In this document: one piece after another, positions 17,950 to 26,095 of the stretch | How positions within the stretch are numbered: position 1 is the first letter of the stretch | How the letters are laid out: every line of letters begins with the position of its first letter | DNA from: Saccharothrix violaceirubra | Lineage (GTDB): Bacteria > Actinomycetota > Actinomycetes > Mycobacteriales > Pseudonocardiaceae | DNA length: 64,000 nucleotides | Direction of reading: 5' to 3' | Assembly (NCBI RefSeq): GCF_014203755.1 | Contig: NZ_JACHJS010000001.1 | Coordinates: 5,146,001-5,210,000 of the forward strand | The notes under the pieces: generated by a model | What the model was told of the DNA's origin: nothing | Seen by the model: the letters and a program-made list of their open reading frames with translations, nothing else | Database searches by the model: none | Position numbers and translations under genes: made by a program

Positions 17950-18927
17950 TCAGACCGCTTCGGCGACGAGCACGCGCGGGCTGCCCGGCAGCGAGAGCAC
18001 CTCGCGCGCCTTCCAGCCGGTGGCCGTCAGCCAGTCCCGCACCTCGGACTCGAGGTAGACCACCGTGCCGTCGATGACGAAGTACTCGCCCGCGTGCAGG
18101 GCGTCGATCGGCCGCTGGCGGGCGTCGTCGTCGAGGAAGAAGTCGAGCAGCAGGAGCGTCGCACCCTCCTTCGCGGCGGCGCGCGCGTTGGCCAGGATGA
18201 CCTTGTTCTGCTCCGCGTCGAAGCGGTGGATGACGTGGTTGACCATGACAAGGTCGTGGTCACCGCCCGGAGCGGCGGTGTCGGTGGCCGCCGGTTCGAT
18301 GGTCGCCCGGTCGGTGAAGCCGTTCGCGGCGAGGGCGTCGGTGATGCCCTGCGTGGCCGACGGGTCGAAGACGAAGCGGGCCGTCAGTTCCGGATTGGCC
18401 TTGAGCGCGCCGACCGCGAACTCGGGCGACAGACCACCCAGGTCCAGCAGCGAGCGGTACCCCGAGAAGTCGAACCCGCGGGAGAGCTGCTCGGCGTGCA
18501 GCGAGTTGTAACGCATCACGCCCGCCATGAACACGGCCCAGCGACCTTCGTCCATCTGCAAGTCGCCCGGCGTGGTCGTGTCCACCGTGTTGTCGAATTG
18601 CAACCAATGGCCGTAGCTGATCTCGTTCAGGAAGCCGAGGAACGGTGCGAGATCGGTTGCACCATTGCCACCAAGGTATTCCGCGGCGTCCTCCGCAAGG
18701 GAGTAACGACCTTCCTCGCGGTTCAGCAAACCCTTCGCGTTCATCGCGTCGGCGAGGATGCGGGCGAACTTCTCGCTGATGCCGGTCGTCGCGGCCAGCT
18801 CGGCGGCCGAGCGGGGGCCGTCGGCCAGGGCCTTGAACAGGCCGACGCGGGACGCGGCGAACAGCTGCTTGGCACCCATGTAGCCGATCGCGATGTCGAC
18901 GATGCGGTCCGGGGTAGGGACGGTCAT
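17950..18927 (-). CDS. SAM-dependent methyltransferase, O-methyltransferase (Methyltransf_2) type
   Basis: A 325-residue two-domain methyltransferase. The N-terminal winged-helix dimerisation domain (residues about 10-95: GLFKALADGPRSAAELAATTGISEKFARILADAM) is followed by a class I Rossmann domain with the SAM loop LLDLGGLSPEFAVGAL and the core NHVIHRF, where plant-type O-methyltransferases have N-x-x-H-x-W. This family usually methylates hydroxyls of aromatic or polyketide compounds. In an import-and-breakdown cluster that is unusual. The upstream operator (18993-19012) puts it under the same control as the SDR and alcohol dehydrogenase. Confidence 0.85.
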   Translation of the reverse strand: MTVPTPDRIVDIAIGYMGAKQLFAASRVGLFKALADGPRSAAELAATTGISEKFARILADAMNAKGLLNREEGRYSLAEDAAEYLGGNGATDLAPFLGFLNEISYGHWLQFDNTVDTTTPGDLQMDEGRWAVFMAGVMRYNSLHAEQLSRGFDFSGYRSLLDLGGLSPEFAVGALKANPELTARFVFDPSATQGITDALAANGFTDRATIEPAATDTAAPGGDHDLVMVNHVIHRFDAEQNKVILANARAAAKEGATLLLLDFFLDDDARQRPIDALHAGEYFVIDGTVVYLESEVRDWLTATGWKAREVLSLPGSPRVLVAEAV

Positions 18928-18992
18928 GAGTTGCGGACTCCTCGTTGGGATGCGGACGGACCTGGGGGTGCCGCCCGGGGCGAGAGAAGCGT

Positions 18993-19012
18993 TAGTCTAC
19001 GCACGTCGACTA
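18993..19012. promoter_or_regulatory. TetR-type operator upstream of the methyltransferase
   Basis: TAGTCTACG-CA-CGTCGACTA: 9-bp arms with one mismatch, the best-preserved copy. It lies 66 bp upstream of the methyltransferase start, in the divergent region shared with the SDR gene. Confidence 0.8.
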
Positions 19013-19121
19013 AAATCGCCAGCCCCCCGAGACACGTCCCGGGCCCGGCCGCGCGAGTGCCGCCGACCGCGACCGCGAGGGCGCCCGTACGGACGGTTCA
19101 CCTTGTGGTCCAACAGGTTTA

Positions 19122-19141
19122 TTTTCTACGCTTGTATACTG
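19122..19141. promoter_or_regulatory. Degenerate operator copy upstream of the SDR gene
   Basis: TTTTCTACG-CT-TGTATACTG keeps the TCTACG half and a partial right half, about 40 bp before the SDR start. It would overlap a promoter there. Confidence 0.5.
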
Positions 19142-19181
19142 CAAGCCCGATCGGCCACCGGCCACCCGAGAGGATTCGACG

Positions 19182-19904
19182 ATGACCTCTGCCCGCACCG
19201 TCCTGGTCACCGGAGGCGCCGGCGGCATCGGCCGCGCGATCGTCTCCGCGTTCGCCGCCCTGGGTGACGACGTCGTCCTGGCCGACGTCGCCGGCGCCGC
19301 CGAGGCCGCCGCCGAGCTGGGTGTGCGCGGCGTGACCGCGGACATCACCGACGAGGACTCGATCGCCAAGGCGCTGGACGAGGCCGGCCCGGTCGACGTG
19401 CTCGTCAACAACGCGGGCCTGCTGACCATCCACGGCGGCCTGCTGGAGCTGCCCGCCGCGGACATGCTGCGCATCCTCCAGGTCAACGTGCAGGGCACGT
19501 TCCTCATCACCCAGCAGGTCGCCCGCCGCATGGTCGAGCGCGGCCAGGGCGGTGTGGTGGTCAACCTGTCCTCCATCGGCGGTCGTCAGCCCACCCCGGG
19601 CATGGGCGGCTACGAGAGCAGCAAGGCCGCGGTCGACGCGCTCACCCGGTGGTCGGCCATCGAACTCGCCCAGCACGGTATCCGCGTGAACGCGGTCGCG
19701 CCCGGCCCGGTGCTCACCCCGATGCTGGCCATGGGCCTGCCCGAGGGCTCCCCCGCCCGCGAGGCGTGGCTGGCCCGCATCCCGCTGCGGCAGCTCGCGG
19801 CCGTCGAGCAGGTCGCGGCGGCCGTCGTGTTCCTGGCGAGCGCGAACGCCGCCCACATCACCGGCACCAGCCTGCCCGTCGACGGCGGCCAGCTGCTGGT
19901 CTGA
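19182..19904 (+). CDS. Short-chain dehydrogenase/reductase
   Basis: A 240-residue classical SDR. Cofactor motif TGGAGGIG at residues 10-17, NNAG at 76-79, catalytic Ser in VNLSSIGG (130/131) and the Y144-x3-K148 pair in YESSK. The C-terminal PGPVLTPM and DGGQLLV segments are also typical. An Asp at the end of strand 2 (LADVAG) favours NAD over NADP. It is divergent from the methyltransferase with one operator copy near each start. It most likely oxidises a hydroxyl of the imported compound or its product. Confidence 0.92.
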   Translation: MTSARTVLVTGGAGGIGRAIVSAFAALGDDVVLADVAGAAEAAAELGVRGVTADITDEDSIAKALDEAGPVDVLVNNAGLLTIHGGLLELPAADMLRILQVNVQGTFLITQQVARRMVERGQGGVVVNLSSIGGRQPTPGMGGYESSKAAVDALTRWSAIELAQHGIRVNAVAPGPVLTPMLAMGLPEGSPAREAWLARIPLRQLAAVEQVAAAVVFLASANAAHITGTSLPVDGGQLLV

Positions 19905-19939
19905 CCCCCGCGCCGGGTCGGCGACCGACCCCGCGATCC

Positions 19940-19984
19940 GCGCCCGTGGATCACCGTCCCGTGTGGACGGTGATCCACGGGCGC
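19940..19984. terminator. Strong stem-loop terminator after the SDR gene
   Basis: Perfect 20-bp inverted repeat (19940-19959 with 19965-19984) around a 5-nt loop, 35 bp after the SDR stop. It makes the SDR a single-gene transcript, separate from the alcohol dehydrogenase operon. Confidence 0.85.
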
Positions 19985-20068
19985 TCGCACAACCGGGGGT
20001 GCACGATCGTCGTGGTCAGCACCCCACCTCGGACGATCCGGACCGATGTGTCCGGGGTCTCGACATTT

Positions 20069-20088
20069 TTGTCGACGTACGTAGACTA
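20069..20088. promoter_or_regulatory. TetR-type operator upstream of the alcohol dehydrogenase operon
   Basis: TTGTCGACG-TA-CGTAGACTA: inner arms GTCGACG/CGTAGAC with one mismatch. It lies 50 bp before the ADH start and is followed by the same TAAAA context as the copy at 18993. Confidence 0.8.
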
Positions 20089-20137
20089 AAACGCCGGGTG
20101 GCCGGTCCGTGCCCACCCGCCATCCGGAAGGAGTCCG

Positions 20138-21244
20138 ATGACCGTCCCGACTTCCACCCGAGCGGCGGTGCTGACCGAGCACGGCAAGCCGCTGACCCTC
20201 ACCGAACTCCCCCTCCCGAGCGAGATCGAGCCCGGTGCGGCCCTGGTCCGCGTCTCGTGCGCCACGCTCTGCGGCACCGACGTGGAGATCTGGTCCGGCA
20301 AGATGAGCTTCCCGGGCATGCTGCCCATGGTGCTCGGCCACGAGATGGTCGGCGAGGTCGTCGCCGTCGGCGAGGGCACCCGCGACGCGCTCGGCCGAGA
20401 CGTCACCGTCGGCTCCCGCATCGGCTGGTCCGAGTCGACCTGCGGCGAGTGTTACGGCTGCGTGATCCTGCGCGAGCCGGTGGCCTGCTCGCGTCGTGGC
20501 TACGGCTTCCTCCAGCGCTCCGACGTACACCCGTACGCCACCGCCGGCCTGTGCGAGTACGCCTACGTCGTGCCCCGCTCGGCCAAGCTGCTGCTGCCCG
20601 AGGCCCTGCCGGACACCTGGACGGCCATGGCCGGCTGCGCGGCCAAGACCGTGCTCCGGGCGTTCTCCTACGTCGGCGGCCTGACCGGCAAGAAGGTCGT
20701 CGTCCAGGGTTCCGGCGCGCTGGGCGTGTTCGCCACGGCCGTCGCCCACATCTCCGGCGCGGCCCAGGTCATCACGGTCGGTGCGCCCGAGTCCCGGCTC
20801 ACGCTGGCCCGCGAGTTCGGCGCGAGCGACACCGTGGACATCGCGCTGGGCTCCGACGGCATCGTCGAGCGGGTCCGCGAGGTGACCGGCGGCCACGGCG
20901 CCGACCTGGTCCTGGACTTCGCCGGTGCGCCCACCGTCGGCGTCGAGGCCGTGAACATGGCCGCGCAGCGCGGCCACGTCGTGATCGTCGGCAGCACCGG
21001 CCCGGTCGGCGCCCCGCTCGCGCTGGGCACGATCATGGGCAAGGAGCTGACCGTGCACGGCTCCCTCAACGGCGACATCTCGGACTACCACAAGGCGATC
21101 GAGTTCTTCTCCGCCTTCACCGACCGCATGCCCTGGAACGACCTGTTCGGCTCCCCCGTCGGCCTGTCCGCCGCGTCCGAGCGCATCGAGGCGATGCACC
21201 GGCTCGACGAGGTCAAGGCCGTCATCGACCCCCGTCTCGCCTGA
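20138..21244 (+). CDS. Zinc-dependent alcohol dehydrogenase (MDR family)
   Basis: A 368-residue medium-chain dehydrogenase. Catalytic-zinc ligands Cys45 and His68-Glu69 (GHEMVGEV), a structural-zinc lobe Cys102, Cys105, Cys108, Cys117 and the nucleotide-binding GSGALG at 191-196. The sorbitol/threonine-dehydrogenase-like arrangement suggests a polyol, sugar alcohol or similar secondary alcohol substrate. It is first in a five-gene operon (ADH, AKR, two hydrolases, MFS) controlled by the palindrome at 20069. Confidence 0.9.
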   Translation: MTVPTSTRAAVLTEHGKPLTLTELPLPSEIEPGAALVRVSCATLCGTDVEIWSGKMSFPGMLPMVLGHEMVGEVVAVGEGTRDALGRDVTVGSRIGWSESTCGECYGCVILREPVACSRRGYGFLQRSDVHPYATAGLCEYAYVVPRSAKLLLPEALPDTWTAMAGCAAKTVLRAFSYVGGLTGKKVVVQGSGALGVFATAVAHISGAAQVITVGAPESRLTLAREFGASDTVDIALGSDGIVERVREVTGGHGADLVLDFAGAPTVGVEAVNMAAQRGHVVIVGSTGPVGAPLALGTIMGKELTVHGSLNGDISDYHKAIEFFSAFTDRMPWNDLFGSPVGLSAASERIEAMHRLDEVKAVIDPRLA

Positions 21245-21261
21245 CCGGCAGGAGGCACACC

Positions 21262-22218
21262 GTGTCCCCACTTCCCCGCCGACGCCTCGGCACGACCGAC
21301 CTGGACGTGTCCGCGCTCTCGCTCGGCTCCTGGCACACCTACGACCGGATGGACTTCGCCGACGCGGTCACCATGATCCGCACGGCCGTCGACGCCGGTG
21401 TCAACCTGTTCGACGTGGGCGTGTACAGCGTCCCGCCGATGCCGCCGGTGTTCACCGACGTCATCTGGAACTCGATCATGCGCGCCTCGGGCATCCCGCG
21501 TGACGAGTACCTGGTCTCGGCCAAGCTGTGGCTGGAGGGCTTCGGCGAGAACGGGTTCCGCCCGCAGTTGGAGAACGCCTTCCTGCGCGGCGGCTTCGAC
21601 GTCGCCGACCTGGTGATCCTCGGCGACATCCGCACCGAGGGCGTCGTCCTGGAGGACTTCGTCGAGGACCTGGGCGCGCTGACCAAGGCCGGTCTCATCC
21701 GCGCCTGGGGCGTCAACAACTGGTCCGCGACCAACATCCGCCGGCTGCGCGAGATCGCGGCCGAGCGCGGTCTGCCCGGCCCGGTGATCGCCCAGCTCAA
21801 GTACAGCATCGGCCGTCGGTCCATTCCGGACGGTGAGCCGTTCGGCGCGCTGTTCGCCGACGGGTTCGCGATGCAGGCCTCCGACGTGCTGGAAGGCGGC
21901 ATCCTGGCCGGCAGCACCGGCCAGAGCCGCGAGATCGGCCGCGACCCCGGCGGCGTGCGGGAGGCCATGCGCGAGCAGGTCGCCGGCATCGCCGAGGTCG
22001 CCGAGCAGCTGGGCACCAGCCCGGCGCGGCTCGCGGTCGCGTTCACGCTGACCCACCCGGCCAACGTCACCACGCTGTTCGGCGCGACCAAGCTGACGCA
22101 GCTGGAGGACAACCTGGCCGCCGCCGAGCTGGTCGAGCGGGTCGGCGCCGAGGAGCTGCGCGCGCTGGTCGAGCCGTTCTGGGTCGACCGCGGCATCGTC
22201 GACCCCGAGGGGCCGTGA
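21262..22218 (+). CDS. Aldo/keto reductase family protein with altered active site
   Basis: A 318-residue (beta/alpha)8 protein. GTG 21262 follows GCAGGAGG. The family framework is clear: RRRLGTTDLDVSALSLGSW, D51 in NLFDVGVYS, the Lys in VSAKLW, the NADPH-binding WGVNNW and the C-terminal cofactor loop (TTLFGATKLTQLEDNLAA). Two departures are visible. The Asp-to-Tyr spacing in FDVGVY is one residue shorter than the usual FDTAxxY, and the catalytic His strand reads DLVILGDIR where active members have LHRPD or LHW. The protein may bind NADPH yet have a changed reaction. Confidence 0.85.
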   Translation: MSPLPRRRLGTTDLDVSALSLGSWHTYDRMDFADAVTMIRTAVDAGVNLFDVGVYSVPPMPPVFTDVIWNSIMRASGIPRDEYLVSAKLWLEGFGENGFRPQLENAFLRGGFDVADLVILGDIRTEGVVLEDFVEDLGALTKAGLIRAWGVNNWSATNIRRLREIAAERGLPGPVIAQLKYSIGRRSIPDGEPFGALFADGFAMQASDVLEGGILAGSTGQSREIGRDPGGVREAMREQVAGIAEVAEQLGTSPARLAVAFTLTHPANVTTLFGATKLTQLEDNLAAAELVERVGAEELRALVEPFWVDRGIVDPEGP

Positions 22219-22228
22219 TCCCCTAATC

Positions 22229-23224
22229 ATGAGCGAGGAGCCCGCCGTGACCCACACCCCCGTCCCGTTCGACCCCGAGATCGAGGCGGCGCTGGCGCAG
22301 ATCGTGCAGCCGGACGCACCGCCGTTCACGCCCGAGAGCATCCCCGCGATGCGCGCGGGCATGGCCGCGATGTTCCCGCCCGCCGCCGAGCAGGTCGGCG
22401 ACGCGCCGGTCGACGTCGTCGAGCGGACGATCCCCGGCCCCGAGGGCGCACCCGACCTGGAGATCACGATCATCTCCCCGCGCGGCCTCACCGGCCCGGT
22501 GCCCGGCCTCTACAACATCCACGGCGGCGGCATGATGGTCGGCCACCGCAACATGGACGTCGGCCGGCTGCTGGCCCTGGTGCTGGAGCTGAACGTCGTC
22601 GCGGTCAACGTCGAGTACCGGCTCGCCCCCGAGCACCCGGACCCGGCGCCGGTCGAGGACTGCTACGCGGGCCTGGTGTGGACGGCGGCCAACGCGGCCG
22701 AGCTGAACATCGACCCCACGCGCATCGTGGTCATGGGCGGCAGCGCCGGCGGCGGCCTGTCCGCCGGCGTGGCCCTGCTGGCCCGCGACCGGCAGGGTCC
22801 GGCGCTGGCCGGGCAGCTGCTGCTGTGCCCGATGATCGACGACACCAACACGACGATCGCCAGCAAGCAGTACAGCGGCATCGGCACCTGGACCCGCGAG
22901 TCCAACATCGCGGGCTGGAACTCGTTGCTGGGCGACAAGGTCGGCACGGACGAGGTGTCGCCGTACGCGGCGCCCACCCGCGCCAAGGACCTGTCCAACC
23001 TGCCGCCCGCGCTCATCGAGGTCGGCAGCGCGGAGCCGTTCCGCGACGAGGACACCGAGTACGCCACGCGGATCTGGGCGACCGGCGGCAACGCCGAGCT
23101 GCACGTGTGGAGCGGCGCGTTCCACGGGTTCGACATGTACGTGCCGGACTGGAACGTCACCAAGATCGCGTTGGAGGTCCGCACCAACTGGCTGCGGCGC
23201 GTGCTGGGTCTGGGGGCGGCGTGA
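22229..23224 (+). CDS. Alpha/beta hydrolase, hormone-sensitive lipase family (copy 1)
   Basis: A 331-residue HSL-family (family IV) esterase: oxyanion-hole HGGG at 98-101, nucleophile Ser172 in GGSAGGG, the conserved VEYRLAPEHPDPAPVEDCYAGL stretch in between, an acid in the RDEDTEYA region and His in AFHGFD. It sits 10 bp after the AKR gene and overlaps the next, homologous hydrolase by 4 bp. A preference for short acyl esters or carbamates is usual in this family. Confidence 0.9.
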   Translation: MSEEPAVTHTPVPFDPEIEAALAQIVQPDAPPFTPESIPAMRAGMAAMFPPAAEQVGDAPVDVVERTIPGPEGAPDLEITIISPRGLTGPVPGLYNIHGGGMMVGHRNMDVGRLLALVLELNVVAVNVEYRLAPEHPDPAPVEDCYAGLVWTAANAAELNIDPTRIVVMGGSAGGGLSAGVALLARDRQGPALAGQLLLCPMIDDTNTTIASKQYSGIGTWTRESNIAGWNSLLGDKVGTDEVSPYAAPTRAKDLSNLPPALIEVGSAEPFRDEDTEYATRIWATGGNAELHVWSGAFHGFDMYVPDWNVTKIALEVRTNWLRRVLGLGAA

Positions 23225-24219
23225 GCACGGAGAACTCCTCGGGCCGAACACCTCCCCCGGTCCCCTACGACCCGGAGCTGGAAGCGGGTCTGGCGGCGTT
23301 CCTCGACATGGTCGAGCAGATCCCGCTGCGCGCGGACACGATCCTGGCCAACCGGGACCACTTCGCCGGGATCATCCCGCCGATCGAGGTCATCGTCGGC
23401 GACAGCCCGGTCGTGGTCGAGGACCGCACGGTCCCCGGCCCCGAGGGTCAGCCCGACATCGTGGTGACGATCGTCCGGCCGCGTGAGGCGGTCGAGAACG
23501 CGCCGGGTCTCTACCTGATCCACGGCGGCGGCATGGTCCTGGGCACCCGGCACTTCGGCATCGACGGCCTGATCGCCGACGTGCTGGAGTTCGGCGCGGT
23601 CGGCGTCTCGGTCGAGTACCGGCTGGCGCCCGAGCACCCCGCGCCCGCCGCGGTCGAGGACTGCTACGCGGGCCTGGTCTGGTTCGCCGAGCACGCCGCC
23701 GAGCTGGGCGTGGACCCGTCGCGGATCGTGGTCATGGGCGCCAGCGCCGGTGGCGGCCTGTCCGCCGGCGTGTCGCTGCTGGCCCGCGACCGGCAGGGTC
23801 CGGCGATCGCCGGGCAGCTGCTCCAGTGCCCGATGATCGACGACCGCAACGTGAACGTGTCGACGTTGCAGTACGACGGCCTCGGCGCCTGGGACCGCAA
23901 CAACAACGACACCGCGTGGAACGCGATCCTCGGCGAGCTGCGGCACACCGACGACGCGTCCCCGTACCAGGTCCCGACCCGGATGACCGACCTGTCCAAC
24001 CTGCCGCCGGCGTACGTCGACGTCGGCGCGGCCGACATCTTCCGCGACGAGGCGACGGACTACGCCCTGCGGATCTGGGCCACGGGCGGACAGGCCGAGC
24101 TGCACATCTGGGCGGGCGGGTACCACGGGTTCGCGGGCTTCTCGCCCGACGCCCTGGTGTCCCGTGCCGCCGCCGCGAGCCGCTTGTCGTGGCTGCGGCG
24201 GATTCTGCGGACACCGTGA
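23221..24219 (+). CDS. Alpha/beta hydrolase, hormone-sensitive lipase family (copy 2)
   Basis: A 332-residue paralogue of the preceding gene: HGGG at 101-104, Ser175 in GASAGGG, acid in RDEATDYA and His in GYHGFAGF. The two proteins align end to end with long shared blocks (VEYRLAPEHP, VEDCYAGLVW, LLARDRQGPA). This points to tandem duplication followed by divergence mainly in the N-terminal cap and the C-terminus, regions that shape substrate choice. GTG 23221 lies in the GTGA overlap; its own stop overlaps the MFS gene the same way. Confidence 0.9.
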   Translation: MSTENSSGRTPPPVPYDPELEAGLAAFLDMVEQIPLRADTILANRDHFAGIIPPIEVIVGDSPVVVEDRTVPGPEGQPDIVVTIVRPREAVENAPGLYLIHGGGMVLGTRHFGIDGLIADVLEFGAVGVSVEYRLAPEHPAPAAVEDCYAGLVWFAEHAAELGVDPSRIVVMGASAGGGLSAGVSLLARDRQGPAIAGQLLQCPMIDDRNVNVSTLQYDGLGAWDRNNNDTAWNAILGELRHTDDASPYQVPTRMTDLSNLPPAYVDVGAADIFRDEATDYALRIWATGGQAELHIWAGGYHGFAGFSPDALVSRAAAASRLSWLRRILRTP

Positions 24220-25415
24220 GCCTGCGCCGGGTCGCCGTCGTCCTGGGGCTGCTGGAGATGTTCGGGCCCATCTCGATGGACCTGTACATGCCCACGCTGC
24301 CGCAGCTCGCCGGCGACCTCGGCACCAGCGACAGCCTCGCCCAGGCGACCATGTCGGCGTGCATGCTGGGCCTCGCGCTCGGCCAGCTCGTCCTCGGGCC
24401 GCTCAGCGACCGGTACGGGCGGCGCAAGCCGCTGCTGGTCGGGGTGGGGCTGTTCGCTGTGCTGTCGTTGGTGTGCGCGATAACGCCGTCGATCGAACTG
24501 CTGCTGGCGGCGCGGTTCTTCCAGGGGCTGTGCGGCTCGGCCGGGATCGTGATCGCCATCGCGGTGGCGCGCGACCTGGCCGACGGCGTGGAACTGGTGC
24601 GGCTGCTGGCGATGCTGGGCACGGTCGGGGCCATCGCGCCGATCGTGGCGCCCGTGATCGGCGGCCAGTTGGCGCCGTTCATGGGGTGGCGTGGCATCTT
24701 CGCGGTGCTGGCCGGGATCGGCGTGCTGCTGTTCGTGCTGGCGTTGACGTCGTTGCCGGAAAGCCTGCCACCGGAAGCCCGGCAGGTGCACGGCAGCACG
24801 GGCGAGTTCGCCGTCGTGCTGAAGGACAAGCTGTTCCTGTGCTTCCTGCTGGTGGGCGCGTTCGGCGGGGTCGCGTTCTTCACGTACCTGGCGTCGATCA
24901 GCTTCGTGTTGCAGGGCAGCTTCTCGATGAGCCCGCAGCTGTTCAGCGTGTGCTTCGCCGCGAACGCGATCATGTCGGTCGTGGGTGCCCAGATCAACCG
25001 CCTCGTGGTGCGCAGGCTGGGACCGGCGCGGATGTACACGATCGGCACCACGATGGGTGCCGTCGCGGCACTGGCGATGCTCGTGTCGGTCCTGTTCGAC
25101 GCGGGGCTGGTGGCACTGCTCGTGCCGCTGGCGCTGCTGATGGTGGCCAGCGGCGGCTCGTACGGCAACGGCACGGCGCTGGCCCTGGAGGACCACCGGG
25201 ACCGGGCGGGCACGGCGGCGGCGCTGCTGGGCACGGCCGGGTTCGCGGTCGGTCCGCTGGTGGCGCCACTGGTGTCGCTGGGCGGCACCAGTCCGTTGTC
25301 GATGAGCCTGACCATGACCGTCGCGTACGCGCTGGCGGCCGTGTTGGTGTGGACCCTGGTGCTGCCGAGGTTGCGCCGCCGTCAGGCAGCATCCCCTGAG
25401 CCTTCGACGGCGTGA
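24216..25415 (+). CDS. MFS transporter, Bcr/CflA family
   Basis: A 399-residue protein with 12 predicted membrane helices. The first helix carries the Bcr/CflA signature (MFGPISMDLYMPTLPQLAGDLG) and the loop after helix 2 the MFS motif GPLSDRYGRRKPL. Bcr/CflA proteins are drug/proton antiporters that export small molecules. As the last gene of the ADH operon it may expel a toxic intermediate or end product. GTG 24216 overlaps the hydrolase stop. A perfect 13-bp hairpin follows 4 bp after its stop. Confidence 0.9.
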   Translation: MSLRRVAVVLGLLEMFGPISMDLYMPTLPQLAGDLGTSDSLAQATMSACMLGLALGQLVLGPLSDRYGRRKPLLVGVGLFAVLSLVCAITPSIELLLAARFFQGLCGSAGIVIAIAVARDLADGVELVRLLAMLGTVGAIAPIVAPVIGGQLAPFMGWRGIFAVLAGIGVLLFVLALTSLPESLPPEARQVHGSTGEFAVVLKDKLFLCFLLVGAFGGVAFFTYLASISFVLQGSFSMSPQLFSVCFAANAIMSVVGAQINRLVVRRLGPARMYTIGTTMGAVAALAMLVSVLFDAGLVALLVPLALLMVASGGSYGNGTALALEDHRDRAGTAAALLGTAGFAVGPLVAPLVSLGGTSPLSMSLTMTVAYALAAVLVWTLVLPRLRRRQAASPEPSTA

Positions 25416-25419
25416 GTTC

Positions 25420-25451
25420 AAGGCCGGCTCCCCCTCGCGGGAGCCGGCCTT
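25420..25451 (+). terminator. Stem-loop terminator after the MFS gene
   Basis: Perfect 13-bp inverted repeat (25420-25432 with 25439-25451), 6-nt loop, ending in TT. It closes the ADH-AKR-hydrolase-MFS operon. Confidence 0.85.
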
Positions 25452-25686
25452 CACCGGTCGAGGTCGCGCACCGAGGACGCCTCGCCGAGCCGAGCCGACG
25501 CGGGTCCTCGTCGGTCATGGTCACGCGTTCCTCCGCGCCGCGATGCCGTGCGCCAAGAGTCCTTTTCGGACACTGGTCGGACCTGTTCCCCCGCGGTGCG
25601 GCGGAAAGCCCCTCGCCGGGACGGAGCGGGACCGGACCCCGGCCTCCCCGACGACATGGAGCGTGCGCCGCGACAGGATTTCCCGG

Positions 25687-25983
25687 TCACGCACGCGGCG
25701 CGGGAAGGTCGTCGGCCCGGACGATCCGCACCCGACAGCCGCGCCGGGTCCGCCGCACGAACGTGGCCACGCGCTCCGTCGAGGACGACTTCAGCCGGCC
25801 GCCTCCCGCCAGCACGACCTCGACGTGGTCGGGCCAGGCCAAACCCCAGGCGGCGATCTCGGCGTCCGTCCGCTCGCCGTACTCGGCCAGCACGGCGAAC
25901 AGGGACGGCCGGTCGTCCGCGATCATCTCCGCGACGAACCTCTCGTAGTCGTCCAAGTCGCCGTCCTCGATCGTGTCCACCAT
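25687..25983 (-). CDS. Small protein divergent from an Scr1-type regulator
   Basis: A 98-residue protein of unknown function: an acidic N-terminal half (DGDLDDYERFVAEMIADDRPSLFAVLAEYGERTDAEIAAWGLAW) and a basic C-terminus. A clear GGAGG lies 8 bases before the ATG at 25983. It is transcribed away from the XRE regulator at 26096, and the 112-bp gap between them holds one perfect palindrome. The regulator therefore probably controls this gene, which may be its partner or the effector of the pair. No homology to a known toxin is recognised. Confidence 0.7.
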   Translation of the reverse strand: MVDTIEDGDLDDYERFVAEMIADDRPSLFAVLAEYGERTDAEIAAWGLAWPDHVEVVLAGGGRLKSSSTERVATFVRRTRRGCRVRIVRADDLPAPRA

Positions 25984-26054
25984 GCCGTGGCCTCCGTGTC
26001 GTTCGTCGTCGATCGCGTGTAGCAGCGCTACCGTGTCGCACGGGATGGCCAAGC

Positions 26055-26076
26055 GAAAAGTGGGATACCACTTTTC
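26055..26076. promoter_or_regulatory. Palindromic operator between the divergent small gene and XRE regulator
   Basis: GAAAAGTGG-GATA-CCACTTTTC: perfect 9-bp arms with a 4-bp spacer, 20 bp upstream of the regulator start. It is conspicuously AT-rich against the background, as expected of an HTH binding site. Confidence 0.8.
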
Positions 26077-26095
26077 CACCTGATCGGGGTACACC

